Origin: Lachnospiraceae bacterium
GTDB lineage: Bacteria > Bacillota > Clostridia > Lachnospirales > Lachnospiraceae
NCBI GenBank assembly: GCA_018056425.1
Contig: JAGPFR010000029.1
Span: 1 to 32,013, forward strand
Reading direction: 5' to 3'
DNA length: 32,013 bases
Made by a program: the position numbers and the translations under genes. Position 1 is the stretch's first letter; each line of letters begins with the position of its first letter. Below, piece after piece: positions 6,700 to 14,566 of the stretch. The notes beneath the pieces are model-generated. The model saw only the letters and a program-made list of their open reading frames with translations, was not told where the DNA came from and ran no database searches.

Positions 6700-8665
6700 T
6701 ATAGCACGCAGGAATATCAAAAAGAGCCGCAGTGACTATTCCATATATTTCTTCACTCTGATCCTCGGCGTGACTGTTTTCTATATGTTCAATGCGGTCG
6801 GAACACAGGGCATCATGAAGGAAGCCATGTGCTCTTCGAATGTTGCGGTTGATAGTTTTGTCTCTGTGATCGGAATGGTCTCGGTAGCCGTTGCAATCAT
6901 ATTCGGACTGCTCATCATATATGCGAATAATTTCCTGATCAAGAGACGTAAAAAAGAATTCGGTATTTACATGCTTCTTGGAATGAGCCCTTCAAAGGTA
7001 TCAAAGATTCTTTTATACGAAACCTGTATAGTGGGGGCCTTTTCCCTCGTGATAGGAATCCTGTTCGGGATTGTTTTATCCCAGTGCCTGTCAGTGATCG
7101 TTGCGAAGATGTTTGTGATGGATCTGTCCGGATTCAGATTCGATATTTCCATGGAGGCACTTGCAAAGACGCTTCTTTGTTTTGCGGGAATATATGTGGT
7201 GATCTTTCTTCTCAACAAAAGATCCGTAAGAAAAAATAAGCTCATTGATCTTCTCACCGCTGCTAAAAAGAGTGAGAAGACCGTTCTGAAAAATTCGACT
7301 TTATCTTTGGTATTATTTGTACTTTCTCTGATCGGTTTCGTATATGCGTGGATAAGGATCGGATTTTACGGAGCATATCTTAGCAGGAATGCTTTTTTCG
7401 GATGTATCATAATCGGATTTGTATGCACCTTTTTATTTTTCCGCTCCGCAGGGGGCTTCCTGCAAAAGGCATGTTCATCCGGCAAAAAATTTTATGCGAA
7501 GGGACTTAATTCTTTTGTGGTAAGACAGTTCACCGCAGGAGTTAACAGTTCGTCCTTTTCCATGGCGGTTATTTCCCTTCTTTTATTCCTTGCTCTTTTG
7601 TTTTTCTCCACCGGTTTTTCCATCAGGAATTATTTAAATGCAAGGCTGGGGAATTTTACTCCCGTGGATATAACCATGGATCTGTTTTCTCTTGATCCGG
7701 AAGGCTTTTTCGAGGAACATGGTATTTCGCTTGATGATTGGTCATCGGATCACCTTACGATTCCCATCTATAAGGGAGATGAAGTGACTTTAAGAACTCT
7801 TCTGGGTGATCATATCGAAGAGGCTTCCGAAACATTCCAAATGGCGAATTGGGATTCCATGGTCGGGGTCATGCGTCTTTCCGAATATAATCTCATTGAG
7901 GATCTGTACGGACGTGACAGACTTGAGATGGATGATGATCAGTATGCATTCATTCTGGATTTTGATATGATGGGCTCCATTGAAAACAAGGCTCTGGAGG
8001 ATGGAAATGTTCTGACCGTATCCGGCACGGCACTTACTCCCGCTTATGACCATGTCATTCCCGAATGCGTACTCATGTCCGGAATGGAAGCCAATCTCGG
8101 TATAGTAGTCCTGCCGAATTGCGTGATCGATTCACCCGGTTGCAATCTTAAAAATATCAGTAATTTCATAGCTGCAAATTATATAAGCGAAGAAGCGGGT
8201 GAAAATGTCGATGCCGTTTTGAGTGAGCTTGAAGATGATGTTTTCTATACCACGAAAAAAGAGATAAGATCAAGCAGCATAAGTATGACGGTAATTATCG
8301 TATTTGTGGTTTTGTATCTCGGAATCGTATTTGTAATATCCGGTGCTGCGATCATCGGACTTAAGATGCTTTCCGATTCCATCGACTCCGCATCACATTT
8401 CATGATCCTCAAAAATATCGGAGCAAGCACATCCGACAGAAAAAAAGCCCTGTTTACAAGAGTGTTTTCTTTCTACATGTTCCCCCTTGCACTTGCGGTA
8501 CTGAATACCATATTCGGAGTAAGATTTGTAAAGGACTTCATGAGCTCTATCGGTATGATAAATATGGGACAGGGGATAATCATGTCTCTTATAATAATGG
8601 TGCTGATATATGGCGGTTATTTCTTGACAACCTACGAGGGATGTAGAAAAATAGTCGGTATATAA
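6686..8665 (+). CDS. BceB-type ABC transporter permease (FtsX domains)
   Basis: Membrane subunit of the peptide-sensing/resistance transporter. It is 659 aa from ATG 6686. The first transmembrane helix is at about 18-38, followed by an N-terminal FtsX domain containing KRRKKEFGIYMLLGM, with more helices to about 320. A large extracytoplasmic domain of about 200 residues (roughly 320-540, acidic) comes next, then three C-terminal helices with a second FtsX domain. Ten helices with a big loop between 7 and 8 is the Bce hallmark, and that loop is the likely peptide-contact and signalling domain. I chose ATG 6686 rather than the in-frame ATG at 6653 because GGAGG at 6673-6677 is 8 nt upstream and the product then begins MRSFDIARRNIKKSRSDY, typical of the family. 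Confidence 0.9.
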   Translation: MRSFDIARRNIKKSRSDYSIYFFTLILGVTVFYMFNAVGTQGIMKEAMCSSNVAVDSFVSVIGMVSVAVAIIFGLLIIYANNFLIKRRKKEFGIYMLLGMSPSKVSKILLYETCIVGAFSLVIGILFGIVLSQCLSVIVAKMFVMDLSGFRFDISMEALAKTLLCFAGIYVVIFLLNKRSVRKNKLIDLLTAAKKSEKTVLKNSTLSLVLFVLSLIGFVYAWIRIGFYGAYLSRNAFFGCIIIGFVCTFLFFRSAGGFLQKACSSGKKFYAKGLNSFVVRQFTAGVNSSSFSMAVISLLLFLALLFFSTGFSIRNYLNARLGNFTPVDITMDLFSLDPEGFFEEHGISLDDWSSDHLTIPIYKGDEVTLRTLLGDHIEEASETFQMANWDSMVGVMRLSEYNLIEDLYGRDRLEMDDDQYAFILDFDMMGSIENKALEDGNVLTVSGTALTPAYDHVIPECVLMSGMEANLGIVVLPNCVIDSPGCNLKNISNFIAANYISEEAGENVDAVLSELEDDVFYTTKKEIRSSSISMTVIIVFVVLYLGIVFVISGAAIIGLKMLSDSIDSASHFMILKNIGASTSDRKKALFTRVFSFYMFPLALAVLNTIFGVRFVKDFMSSIGMINMGQGIIMSLIIMVLIYGGYFLTTYEGCRKIVGI

Positions 8666-8683
8666 AAAGATGGAGATGCACTT

Positions 8684-9397
8684 ATGTACCGGATCGGCAT
8701 TCTGGAAGATGATCTTAAGATCGGTTCCGAATTGAAATTATTTCTTGAAAAAAACGGATATGAAGCGGAGTTTATCACTCCCGAAAGTTATTCCGGAATA
8801 AATGAAAATGAGATGACAGATCTGCTTATAGGAGCGGATCTGTCACTTTTGCTGCTTGATATATCTCTTCCCGGATTTGACGGAATAAGGATATGTAAAG
8901 CTTTCAGGGAGTGCAGCAAAATTCCAGTTATCATGATCACAAGCGACAACAGCGAACTCACCGAACTTATGAGTATTCAAAACGGCGCGGATGATTTTGT
9001 TCCGAAGCCCTTTAACACAAGGATACTTCTTGCAAGGATCGAAAATGTCATCAGAAGAGTCTATGCTGCGTCTGAAACCGCATCGGATATGAGGTCTGTT
9101 AAGACAGCGGGCGGTAATATTTTTACACTCGATATATCGAAGGGGAAAATACGAAACGAGAGCGGAGAAGAGACGGAACTTACCAGGAATGAATTCCATA
9201 TTCTGAAGCTTCTGGTTTCCAGACAAGGGGAGATCGTTTCGAGAGACAGGATAATGGAAGAGCTTTGGGATAATGAAGCATTCGTGGATGACAATACTCT
9301 TACGGTCAACATGACACGCCTGAAGGGCAAGCTTGAACAGATAGGTATAAGCAGTGCCATTACTACCAAAAGAGGAATGGGGTATATACTGAATTGA
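8684..9397 (+). CDS. BceR-type response regulator (OmpR/PhoB class)
   Basis: DNA-binding response regulator partner of the kinase encoded next. It is 237 aa. The receiver domain (1-115) has the acidic pair Glu8-Asp9, phosphoacceptor Asp59 in LLLLDISLPGFDG, Thr86, and Lys108 in FVPKPF. The C-terminal winged helix (about 140-235) contains LTRNEFHILKLLVSRQGEIVSRDRIMEELW and ends GMGYIL. Its gene starts 18 nt after the permease, and its stop overlaps the kinase start. By analogy it should activate the operon through the TTACA-N4-TGTAA repeat at 4772-4785; that is inference. Confidence 0.9.
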   Translation: MYRIGILEDDLKIGSELKLFLEKNGYEAEFITPESYSGINENEMTDLLIGADLSLLLLDISLPGFDGIRICKAFRECSKIPVIMITSDNSELTELMSIQNGADDFVPKPFNTRILLARIENVIRRVYAASETASDMRSVKTAGGNIFTLDISKGKIRNESGEETELTRNEFHILKLLVSRQGEIVSRDRIMEELWDNEAFVDDNTLTVNMTRLKGKLEQIGISSAITTKRGMGYILN

Positions 9398-10395
9398 GCT
9401 TTCCGAGATATATAAAAGAACATATACAGAGTGTCCTTGCATGCCTGTTCATCATAGTGACGACGGATATCCTGCTGATGACTATACAGGGATCATCGTC
9501 GCTTATGATCTATGTCGCGGCTGTATGTACATTTTCATGTTTTATGTGTATGTATATCGATTACAGGAAGCTTAAAAATCTCTTCGGTGATGCATATGAC
9601 AAGATCGAAGTGCTGGATAAGAAATATCTTGTGTCGGAAGTTTTGGAAGATCAGGGTACGCAGGAAAGCGAGTGCCTTTTGTCCGTGCTTAAGAAGGCGG
9701 AAGTATCCATGAGCGAAAACGTTGCGAAATATCGCAGGGGCTCTGAGGAGTACAGGGATTATATCGAGACCTGGGTTCATGAGATCAAGATCCCCATATC
9801 CGCATCCAGAATGATCATCGAAAATCACGGTGATGATACGGTATCGGAAAGCGGGATTGCAGGCGAACTGGACAGACTTGAAGGGTATGTGGAGCAGGTT
9901 CTTTTTTATGCGAGAAGCTCCAATGTCGAGAAAGATTTCTTTATCAGGGAAGTTGATCTTGAGGAGATAATCAAAGGCATTATTTCCGGGAGAAGGAAAA
10001 CGCTTATCCCCATGCATGCCTCCATAGATATGGGAAAACTGCAGGGCGATAAGAAGGTGCTCAGTGACGGAAAGTGGCTTGCATTTATCATAGGTCAGAT
10101 AGTTGATAACAGCATCAAATATGCATCACCGGACCGCAATCTGAAATTGTCCTTTTATCTGACGGAAGAAGACGGAAAACAGATCCTGAATCTTGAAGAT
10201 AACGGAGTCGGTATGAAGGCTGCGGAAATCCCGAGAGCTTTTGAAAAGGGTTTTACCGGAACCAACGGGAGGACCGGAAGAGCATCCACCGGTATCGGAT
10301 TATATCTGTGCAGAAAGCTGTGCCTAAGACTTGAGCATGAGATCGCTATTGAAGCGAAAGAAGGCGAAGGGACGAAGATTAAAATTATATTTTGA
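9394..10395 (+). CDS. BceS-type intramembrane-sensing histidine kinase
   Basis: Sensor kinase of 333 aa with only two N-terminal membrane helices (about 13-32 and 36-54) joined by a loop of just a few residues. It therefore has no extracellular sensor domain, and in this family takes its signal from the transporter. The phosphoacceptor is the His in TWVHEIKIP near residue 130. The ATPase part has an N-box in DNSIKYAS, a G1 box in EDNGVGM and a G2 box in STGIGLYLC. The start codon is TTG 9394, whose last two bases belong to the regulator's TGA stop (4-nt overlap); AGAGGAATGGGG lies upstream. It is the last gene of the module and ends 5 nt before a long inverted repeat. Confidence 0.9.
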   Translation: MSFPRYIKEHIQSVLACLFIIVTTDILLMTIQGSSSLMIYVAAVCTFSCFMCMYIDYRKLKNLFGDAYDKIEVLDKKYLVSEVLEDQGTQESECLLSVLKKAEVSMSENVAKYRRGSEEYRDYIETWVHEIKIPISASRMIIENHGDDTVSESGIAGELDRLEGYVEQVLFYARSSNVEKDFFIREVDLEEIIKGIISGRRKTLIPMHASIDMGKLQGDKKVLSDGKWLAFIIGQIVDNSIKYASPDRNLKLSFYLTEEDGKQILNLEDNGVGMKAAEIPRAFEKGFTGTNGRTGRASTGIGLYLCRKLCLRLEHEIAIEAKEGEGTKIKIIF

Positions 10396-10400
10396 TAAGA

Positions 10401-10448
10401 AAGTGGGGACGCTTCATTTTTATCGGCAAAAATGAAACGTCCCCACTT
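10401..10448. repeat. Long perfect-like hairpin between convergent genes; likely bidirectional terminator or REP-like element
   Basis: Two 21-bp arms (10401-10421 and 10428-10448) are complementary at 20 positions (one C-A mismatch near 10412), around a 6-nt loop. The arms contain AAGTGGGGACG and TTCATTTTT, so each strand reads a G/C-rich stem base and an A/T-rich tip. It fills almost the whole gap between the kinase stop (10395) and the bioY stop (10455). It may stop transcription from both sides. Its composition resembles dispersed GGGGACG-type palindromes that I recall from Clostridia genomes, but I cannot count copies here. Confidence 0.7.
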
Positions 10449-10454
10449 TAAACT

Positions 10455-11003
10455 TTAAAAGGGTATAAATCTTTTCAGTCTCGATGTCAGTGTGAGTGCA
10501 AGTGCGATCTTTACAATATCGGGAATGATAAAGGGAAATACGCACCATGAAAGAGCCGTGATAAGTCCTATGGGCTCTTTGGTATTGGTATAAACGATCA
10601 TGAACCATGCCGTTCCGAAGGCGTAGCAGATGATAAGCCCGATGACCATTGCAATCCCGAGAGGGATTATTTTTTTGGCCTTTTCCTTAAGCAGTAACTC
10701 AAAAACTACGAATACGAGCATTGAGAAGATAAAACCGATAATATATCCGCCCGTTGTTCCAATAAGTGCTCCGATGCCGCCTTTAAATCCGGCAAATACG
10801 GGAAGTCCGACAGCGCCGAGCAGAATGTATACGATAACGGATATGGTTCCCCGTTTTCCTCCGAGGAGTCCGCCCGCCAGGAAGACCGCAAAGGTCTGAA
10901 GAGTAAAGGGGACCGCACCGGGTATCTGTATCTGAGAGCAGACAGCGATGAGTGCCGCAAATAAGCCTATGAATATTGTTTGTGTAAGTTTACTGTTTTT
11001 CAT
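10455..11003 (-). CDS. bioY: BioY biotin transporter (ECF substrate-binding subunit)
   Basis: Membrane S-component that captures biotin and works with the shared ECF energy module (EcfT and two ATPases, not in this window). It is 182 aa with about six hydrophobic helices. BioY features are IPGAVPFTLQTFAVFLAGGLLGGKRG near residues 27-52, LLGAVGLPVFAGFKGG (about 61-76), and GPxG-like glycine-rich GTTGGYIIGF. It is the only minus-strand gene in the window. ATG at 11003 has GGAGG at 11014-11018. Two BirA operators overlap its promoter, which independently supports biotin as substrate. No biotin biosynthesis genes are adjacent, so the cell may depend on uptake, though that cannot be judged from 32 kb. 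Confidence 0.93.
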   Translation of the reverse strand: MKNSKLTQTIFIGLFAALIAVCSQIQIPGAVPFTLQTFAVFLAGGLLGGKRGTISVIVYILLGAVGLPVFAGFKGGIGALIGTTGGYIIGFIFSMLVFVVFELLLKEKAKKIIPLGIAMVIGLIICYAFGTAWFMIVYTNTKEPIGLITALSWCVFPFIIPDIVKIALALTLTSRLKRFIPF

Positions 11004-11020
11004 TTCTGTAGTGCCTCCAA

Positions 11021-11052
11021 ATTGTTAACTCAAACGATGATGATGTTAACAT
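11021..11052. promoter_or_regulatory. BirA operator 1 (bioY)
   Basis: ATTGTTAAC (11021-11029), 15 nt, GTTAACAT (11045-11052). This is the biotin-repressor dyad TTGTTAAC-N15-GTTAACAA of Firmicutes with one terminal deviation. The right half covers the bioY -10. Confidence 0.85.
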
Positions 11053-11071
11053 TTCAATAATACATTGTCAA
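11043..11071 (-). promoter_or_regulatory. bioY promoter
   Basis: On the minus strand, a perfect -35 TTGACA (complement of 11066-11071), a 17-bp spacer, and TAACAT (complement of 11043-11048) preceded by TGT, giving an extended -10. Both elements sit inside half-sites of the two BirA operators, so bound repressor would cover them. Confidence 0.75.
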
Positions 11072-11096
11072 CCATATTTATGTAGAAGTTAACAAT
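11064..11096. promoter_or_regulatory. BirA operator 2 (bioY)
   Basis: ATTGTCAAC (11064-11072), 15 nt, GTTAACAAT (11088-11096). It is the same dyad as operator 1, with a single change (T to C) in the left half that creates the TTGACA -35. The centres of the two operators are about 43 bp apart, close to four helical turns. Confidence 0.85.
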
Positions 11097-11099
11097 TCA

Positions 11100-11423
11100 A
11101 AAGATCATGGATGCAAATATGAACGCAAGCCTGTATTTATGCGGATTTGCAAGACAATTTGATCCTGAATGCGGGCTGGAAACGCTCGTTATAAGAAGCG
11201 TTTCGAATTGTGTTTATTTAAGCATATAGCCACAAAATATTGTAAATTATGAGAAATTTTATAAATTGTTTGATAATTTTAGCGAAAACTATTCAATTTT
11301 TCAGATTATAGTGATATAGTACATTATATAAATAGCCAAAACATTCGATGAGTACTACAAGAAAACGTATTCTCATAATTTTCGGAAAATGCATTACAAG
11401 TACTGAAGCGGGAGGCTCTACAC
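11100..11423. other. Gap between bioY control region and glgC
   Basis: About 320 nt, strongly A/T-rich in its second half, with no convincing ORF. It contains a weak hairpin, GAAACGCT (11179-11186) pairing with AGCGTTTC (11197-11204). A glgC promoter candidate is TTCAAT (11292-11297), 17-bp spacer, TATAGT (11315-11320) preceded by TGA. The implied glgC leader is about 97 nt. I see no known riboswitch fold. Confidence 0.5.
11292..11320 (+). promoter_or_regulatory. glgC promoter candidate (extended -10)
   Basis: TGATATAGT at 11312-11320 is an extended -10. The -35 TTCAAT at the correct 17-bp distance matches only 3 of 6 consensus bases. Transcription would begin near 11327. Confidence 0.4.
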
Positions 11424-12692
11424 ATGGTAAAAAAAGAAATGATAGCCATGCTTCTGGCAGGCGGACAGGGTTCGAGGCTTGGTGTTCTTACTTCCAAAGT
11501 CGCTAAGCCCGCCGTATCATTCGGAGGAAAATACAGGATCATAGATTTCCCTTTGTCCAACTGTATCAATTCCGGTGTTGATACGGTCGGTGTGCTTACT
11601 CAGTATCAGCCTCTCAGACTGAACTCCCATATCGGCATCGGTATTCCCTGGGATCTCGACAGAAATATAGGCGGTGTCAGTGTGCTTCCTCCCTACGAAA
11701 GTGTTCAGGGAAGTGAATGGTATTCGGGAACCGCAAATGCTATTTACCAGAATATGGAATATATCGAGAATTACAATCCCGATTACGTCCTTATACTTTC
11801 CGGTGACCATATTTATAAGATGGACTACGAGGTCATGCTCGATTTCCATAAGGCAAAGGGCGCGGATCTTACGATCGCCGTAATGCCCGTACCTCTTGAG
11901 GAAGCAAGCAGATTCGGAATCATGATCACTGACGAAGACAAGAGGATCATCGACTTTGAGGAAAAGCCCAAGAATCCCCGTTCCAATCTGGCTTCGATGG
12001 GTATCTATATTTTCAACTGGCAGACTCTCCGTGAGGGGATGCTCGCACTCAAAGATATTCCCGGCCTTGATTTCGGTAAGCACATAATCCCTTATTGCAG
12101 GGATAAGGGCGCCGGCTTATATGCTTATGAATTCAATTCATACTGGAAGGATGTAGGAACTCTTCATTCATATTGGCAGGCAAACATGGAGCTCATCGAT
12201 ATAGTTCCCGAGTTCAATCTCTATGAAGAGTATTGGAAGATCTATACCAAGAGCGATATTCAGCCGCCACAGTATTTCGGCCCCGAATCGGAGGTTTCGA
12301 AATGTATCATCGGTGTCGGAAGCGAGATCTGCGGCAAGGTTTACAATTCCGTTATCGGATGCGGTGTAAGGATCGGTAAGAACTCGGTTATAAGAGATTC
12401 GATAATCATGAACGAAACCGTGATCGGTGAAGGATGCGACATCACAAAAGGCGTCATCGCAGAAAGGGTCAAAGTCGGAAACAATGTCGTAATGGGATTC
12501 GGTGAAGAAGTGCCCAATGACACCGCGCCCCAGATCTATACCGACGGCCTTGTTACGATCGGAGAAAAGAGCGTTATTCCCGACGGAGTGAGAATAGGCA
12601 AGAACTCCGTTGTATATGGAGTGACCACCAAGGAAGATTATCAGGATGATTATCTCGGATGCGGAAAAACCCTTATCACCGCTGAAGAGTAA
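11424..12692 (+). CDS. glgC: Glucose-1-phosphate adenylyltransferase GlgC
   Basis: Makes ADP-glucose from glucose 1-phosphate and ATP, the committed step of glycogen synthesis. It is 422 aa. The nucleotidyltransferase domain (1-260) shows [14 protein letters not shown] at 11-24, [19 protein letters not shown] at about 29-47, catalytic-region [10 protein letters not shown] and the sugar-phosphate motif FEEKPKNP. A left-handed beta-helix of hexapeptide repeats fills the C-terminal third ([17 protein letters not shown] and similar). The start ATG has GGGAGG 11 nt upstream. It is followed 10 nt later by glgD, the usual Clostridia and Bacilli arrangement in which GlgD modulates GlgC. No glgA, glgB or glgP is in the window. 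Confidence 0.95.
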   Translation: MVKKEMIAMLLAGGQGSRLGVLTSKVAKPAVSFGGKYRIIDFPLSNCINSGVDTVGVLTQYQPLRLNSHIGIGIPWDLDRNIGGVSVLPPYESVQGSEWYSGTANAIYQNMEYIENYNPDYVLILSGDHIYKMDYEVMLDFHKAKGADLTIAVMPVPLEEASRFGIMITDEDKRIIDFEEKPKNPRSNLASMGIYIFNWQTLREGMLALKDIPGLDFGKHIIPYCRDKGAGLYAYEFNSYWKDVGTLHSYWQANMELIDIVPEFNLYEEYWKIYTKSDIQPPQYFGPESEVSKCIIGVGSEICGKVYNSVIGCGVRIGKNSVIRDSIIMNETVIGEGCDITKGVIAERVKVGNNVVMGFGEEVPNDTAPQIYTDGLVTIGEKSVIPDGVRIGKNSVVYGVTTKEDYQDDYLGCGKTLITAEE

Positions 12693-12702
12693 GGAGTAGG
12701 AT

Positions 12703-13839
12703 ATGAGAGCGATCGGAATAATACTTGCCGGCGGAAACAATCACAGAATGGCTGAGCTTTCGCAAAAGAGAGCGGTCTGCGCCATGCCTATTGCGGGCAG
12801 TTATCGCAGTATCGACTTTACTCTCAGTAACATGTCCAATTCACATGTTCAGAAAGTTGCGGTCTTTACACAGTACAATGCCGGAAGCCTTAATCGTCAT
12901 ATGAACTCATCCAAGTGGTGGGACTTCGGACGTAAGCAGGGCGGACTTTATGTCCTGACACCTGCCATGACATGTGACAACAGCAGCTGGTACAGGGGAA
13001 CTGCGGATGCGATCTATCAGAATCTCGGATTCCTCAAGGAAAGCCATGAGCCCTATGTCATCATCGCACCCGGCGACTGCGTTTATAAGATGGATTTCAA
13101 TGCTCTTCTCGAGTATCACGTGGATAAGAAGGCCGATATTACGGTAGTCTGCAAGGATCTTCCCGAAGGCTACGATATGTCCAGATACGGCACGATAATG
13201 ATGAACGAGGAAATGAGAGTTGTCGGATTTGAAGAGAAACCTCTTCAGCCCAAGACCAGGACCATTTCCTGCGGAATCTATATCATCCGCAGAAGACTTC
13301 TGATCGATGTCATCGAGAAGTGTGCCGAAGAAGACAGATATGATTTCGTAAGAGACGTTATCATCAGGTATAAAGATGTAAAGAGAATGTTCGGATATAA
13401 GATCACTTCTTACTGGAAGAACATTGCATCGGTTGAGGATTATTTCGAGACGAATATGGATTTCCTCAATCCCGATATCAGAAATTATTTCTTCAACCAG
13501 TATCCGAACATATACTCCAAGGTTGATGACCTTCCTCCCGCAAAATACAATCCGGGCGCAAGCCTTAAGAATTCCCTTGTATCGAGCGGATGTATAGTAA
13601 ACGGAACCGTAGAGAACTCGATCCTCTTTAAATCGAGCTACATCGGAAACAATACCGTGATCCGAAATTCCATCATCCTCAACGATGTCTATATTGGTGA
13701 CAATGCCGTCATAGAAAACTGCATCGTTGAAAGTCACAGTACCATAAACGGCGGAGAAGTCCACAGAGGCGAGGGGGGGACAGATCAAAGTCGTGGTGGA
13801 ACAAAGAGAACGGTTTGTTATGTAACATTCAGGGACTGA
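12703..13839 (+). CDS. glgD: GlgD, glucose-1-phosphate adenylyltransferase-like subunit; probable 3' frameshift
   Basis: Paralogue of GlgC that pairs with it and alters its kinetics. The N-terminus ILAGGNNHRMAELSQKRAVC keeps the fold but departs from the GlgC GGxGxRL loop, as expected for GlgD. APGDCVYKMDF and FEEKPLQPKTRT mark the sugar-nucleotide region, and hexapeptide repeats (SSYIGNNTVIRNSIIL) follow. As it stands the frame ends in a non-homologous tail, TDQSRGGTKRTVCYVTFRD, to 13839. Deleting one G from the seven-G run at 13773-13779 restores GQIKVVVEQRERFVM and a TAA at 13823-13825, which looks like a normal GlgD end (373 aa). This is a sequencing or assembly error, a recent mutation, or an unstable tract. 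Only the last dozen or so residues are affected, and GlgD activity might survive. Confidence 0.9.
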   Translation: MRAIGIILAGGNNHRMAELSQKRAVCAMPIAGSYRSIDFTLSNMSNSHVQKVAVFTQYNAGSLNRHMNSSKWWDFGRKQGGLYVLTPAMTCDNSSWYRGTADAIYQNLGFLKESHEPYVIIAPGDCVYKMDFNALLEYHVDKKADITVVCKDLPEGYDMSRYGTIMMNEEMRVVGFEEKPLQPKTRTISCGIYIIRRRLLIDVIEKCAEEDRYDFVRDVIIRYKDVKRMFGYKITSYWKNIASVEDYFETNMDFLNPDIRNYFFNQYPNIYSKVDDLPPAKYNPGASLKNSLVSSGCIVNGTVENSILFKSSYIGNNTVIRNSIILNDVYIGDNAVIENCIVESHSTINGGEVHRGEGGTDQSRGGTKRTVCYVTFRD

Positions 13840-13869
13840 TCTAAGAAGCTGGATGAGGGGGAAGAAAAA

Positions 13870-13910
13870 AGTCCGTGGCAGGGCTAAAGGCGCTGTCATG
13901 GGCTTTTTTT
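13870..13910 (+). terminator. Rho-independent terminator after glgCD
   Basis: AGTCCGTGGCAGGGC (13870-13884) pairs with GCGCTGTCATGGGCT (13890-13904) using three wobbles and one mismatch, followed by a run of seven T in total to 13910. It ends the glycogen operon. Confidence 0.85.
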
Positions 13911-13926
13911 ATGCCTGAAAATACTC

Positions 13927-13932
13927 TATAAT
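13927..13932 (+). promoter_or_regulatory. -10 candidate for pth-mfd
   Basis: A consensus TATAAT at 13927-13932, just after the glgD terminator. The -35 position falls in the T run of the terminator and is not recognisable. Transcription would start near 13939, leaving a 46-nt leader. Confidence 0.45.
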
Positions 13933-13984
13933 AATAACCCGATATTTAAATGAGCCATATTCTCGCACAACGGAGATCAATGAT

Positions 13985-14566
13985 ATGAAGATGATAGTCG
14001 GACTCGGAAATCCGGGTAAGGATTATGAACATACAAGACATAATGTAGGATTTGATGTAATTACCAGGCTTGCAGGGGACCTCGATATCGGGGCGGGTGC
14101 ATGGAAGGCAGAACACAGGGCACATACCGCAAGGGCAATGATAGGTACCGAGAAGGTGATACTGGTAAAACCTCAGACATACATGAACCTGTCTGGTGAA
14201 GCCGTAAGGGCACTGAACGATTATTACAAACTTGAAGGCGTAAGCGACGTTATTGTTATATCCGATGATGTCGCACTTCCCACGGGTCATATAAGGATCC
14301 GCGTAAAGGGAAGCGCCGGAGGACATAACGGACTAAAGAACATTATTCAGCACATGGGAAGCGAAGCGTTTACCAGAGTAAGAGTCGGCGTCGGTGAATC
14401 CGGAGGAGATATGGTAGGCCACGTGCTCGGCAGATTTTCATCCGAGGATGCGAAGATCATGGATGAAGCGATAAGCAGGGCTGCAGATGCCGTAAAGTGC
14501 CTTGTTACCGACGGACCCGAACTTGCAATGACGAGATTTAATACCAAGAAAGATGAAGCAAAATAA
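13985..14566 (+). CDS. pth: Peptidyl-tRNA hydrolase
   Basis: Cleaves peptidyl-tRNAs that drop off ribosomes, recycling tRNA. It is 193 aa, the normal size. Family marks are VGLGNPGKDYEHTRHNVGF at residues 5-23 with Asn9 and catalytic His19, KPQTYMNLSGEAV with the substrate-binding Asn, and ISDDVALPTGHIRIRVKGSAGGHNGLKNI with the conserved Asp and GGHNG. The start ATG has a weak site, GGAGATCAATGAT, upstream. Its 3' end overlaps the mfd start by 14 nt, so the two are translationally coupled, an arrangement common in Firmicutes. Confidence 0.95.
   Translation: MKMIVGLGNPGKDYEHTRHNVGFDVITRLAGDLDIGAGAWKAEHRAHTARAMIGTEKVILVKPQTYMNLSGEAVRALNDYYKLEGVSDVIVISDDVALPTGHIRIRVKGSAGGHNGLKNIIQHMGSEAFTRVRVGVGESGGDMVGHVLGRFSSEDAKIMDEAISRAADAVKCLVTDGPELAMTRFNTKKDEAK

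Noticed and set aside
11324-11569. Minus-strand ORF over the glgC start
   Set aside because: It overlaps glgC antisense, has no ribosome site and no recognisable protein features. Other long antisense frames within mfd, GH2, GH36 and glgD were rejected for the same reasons.
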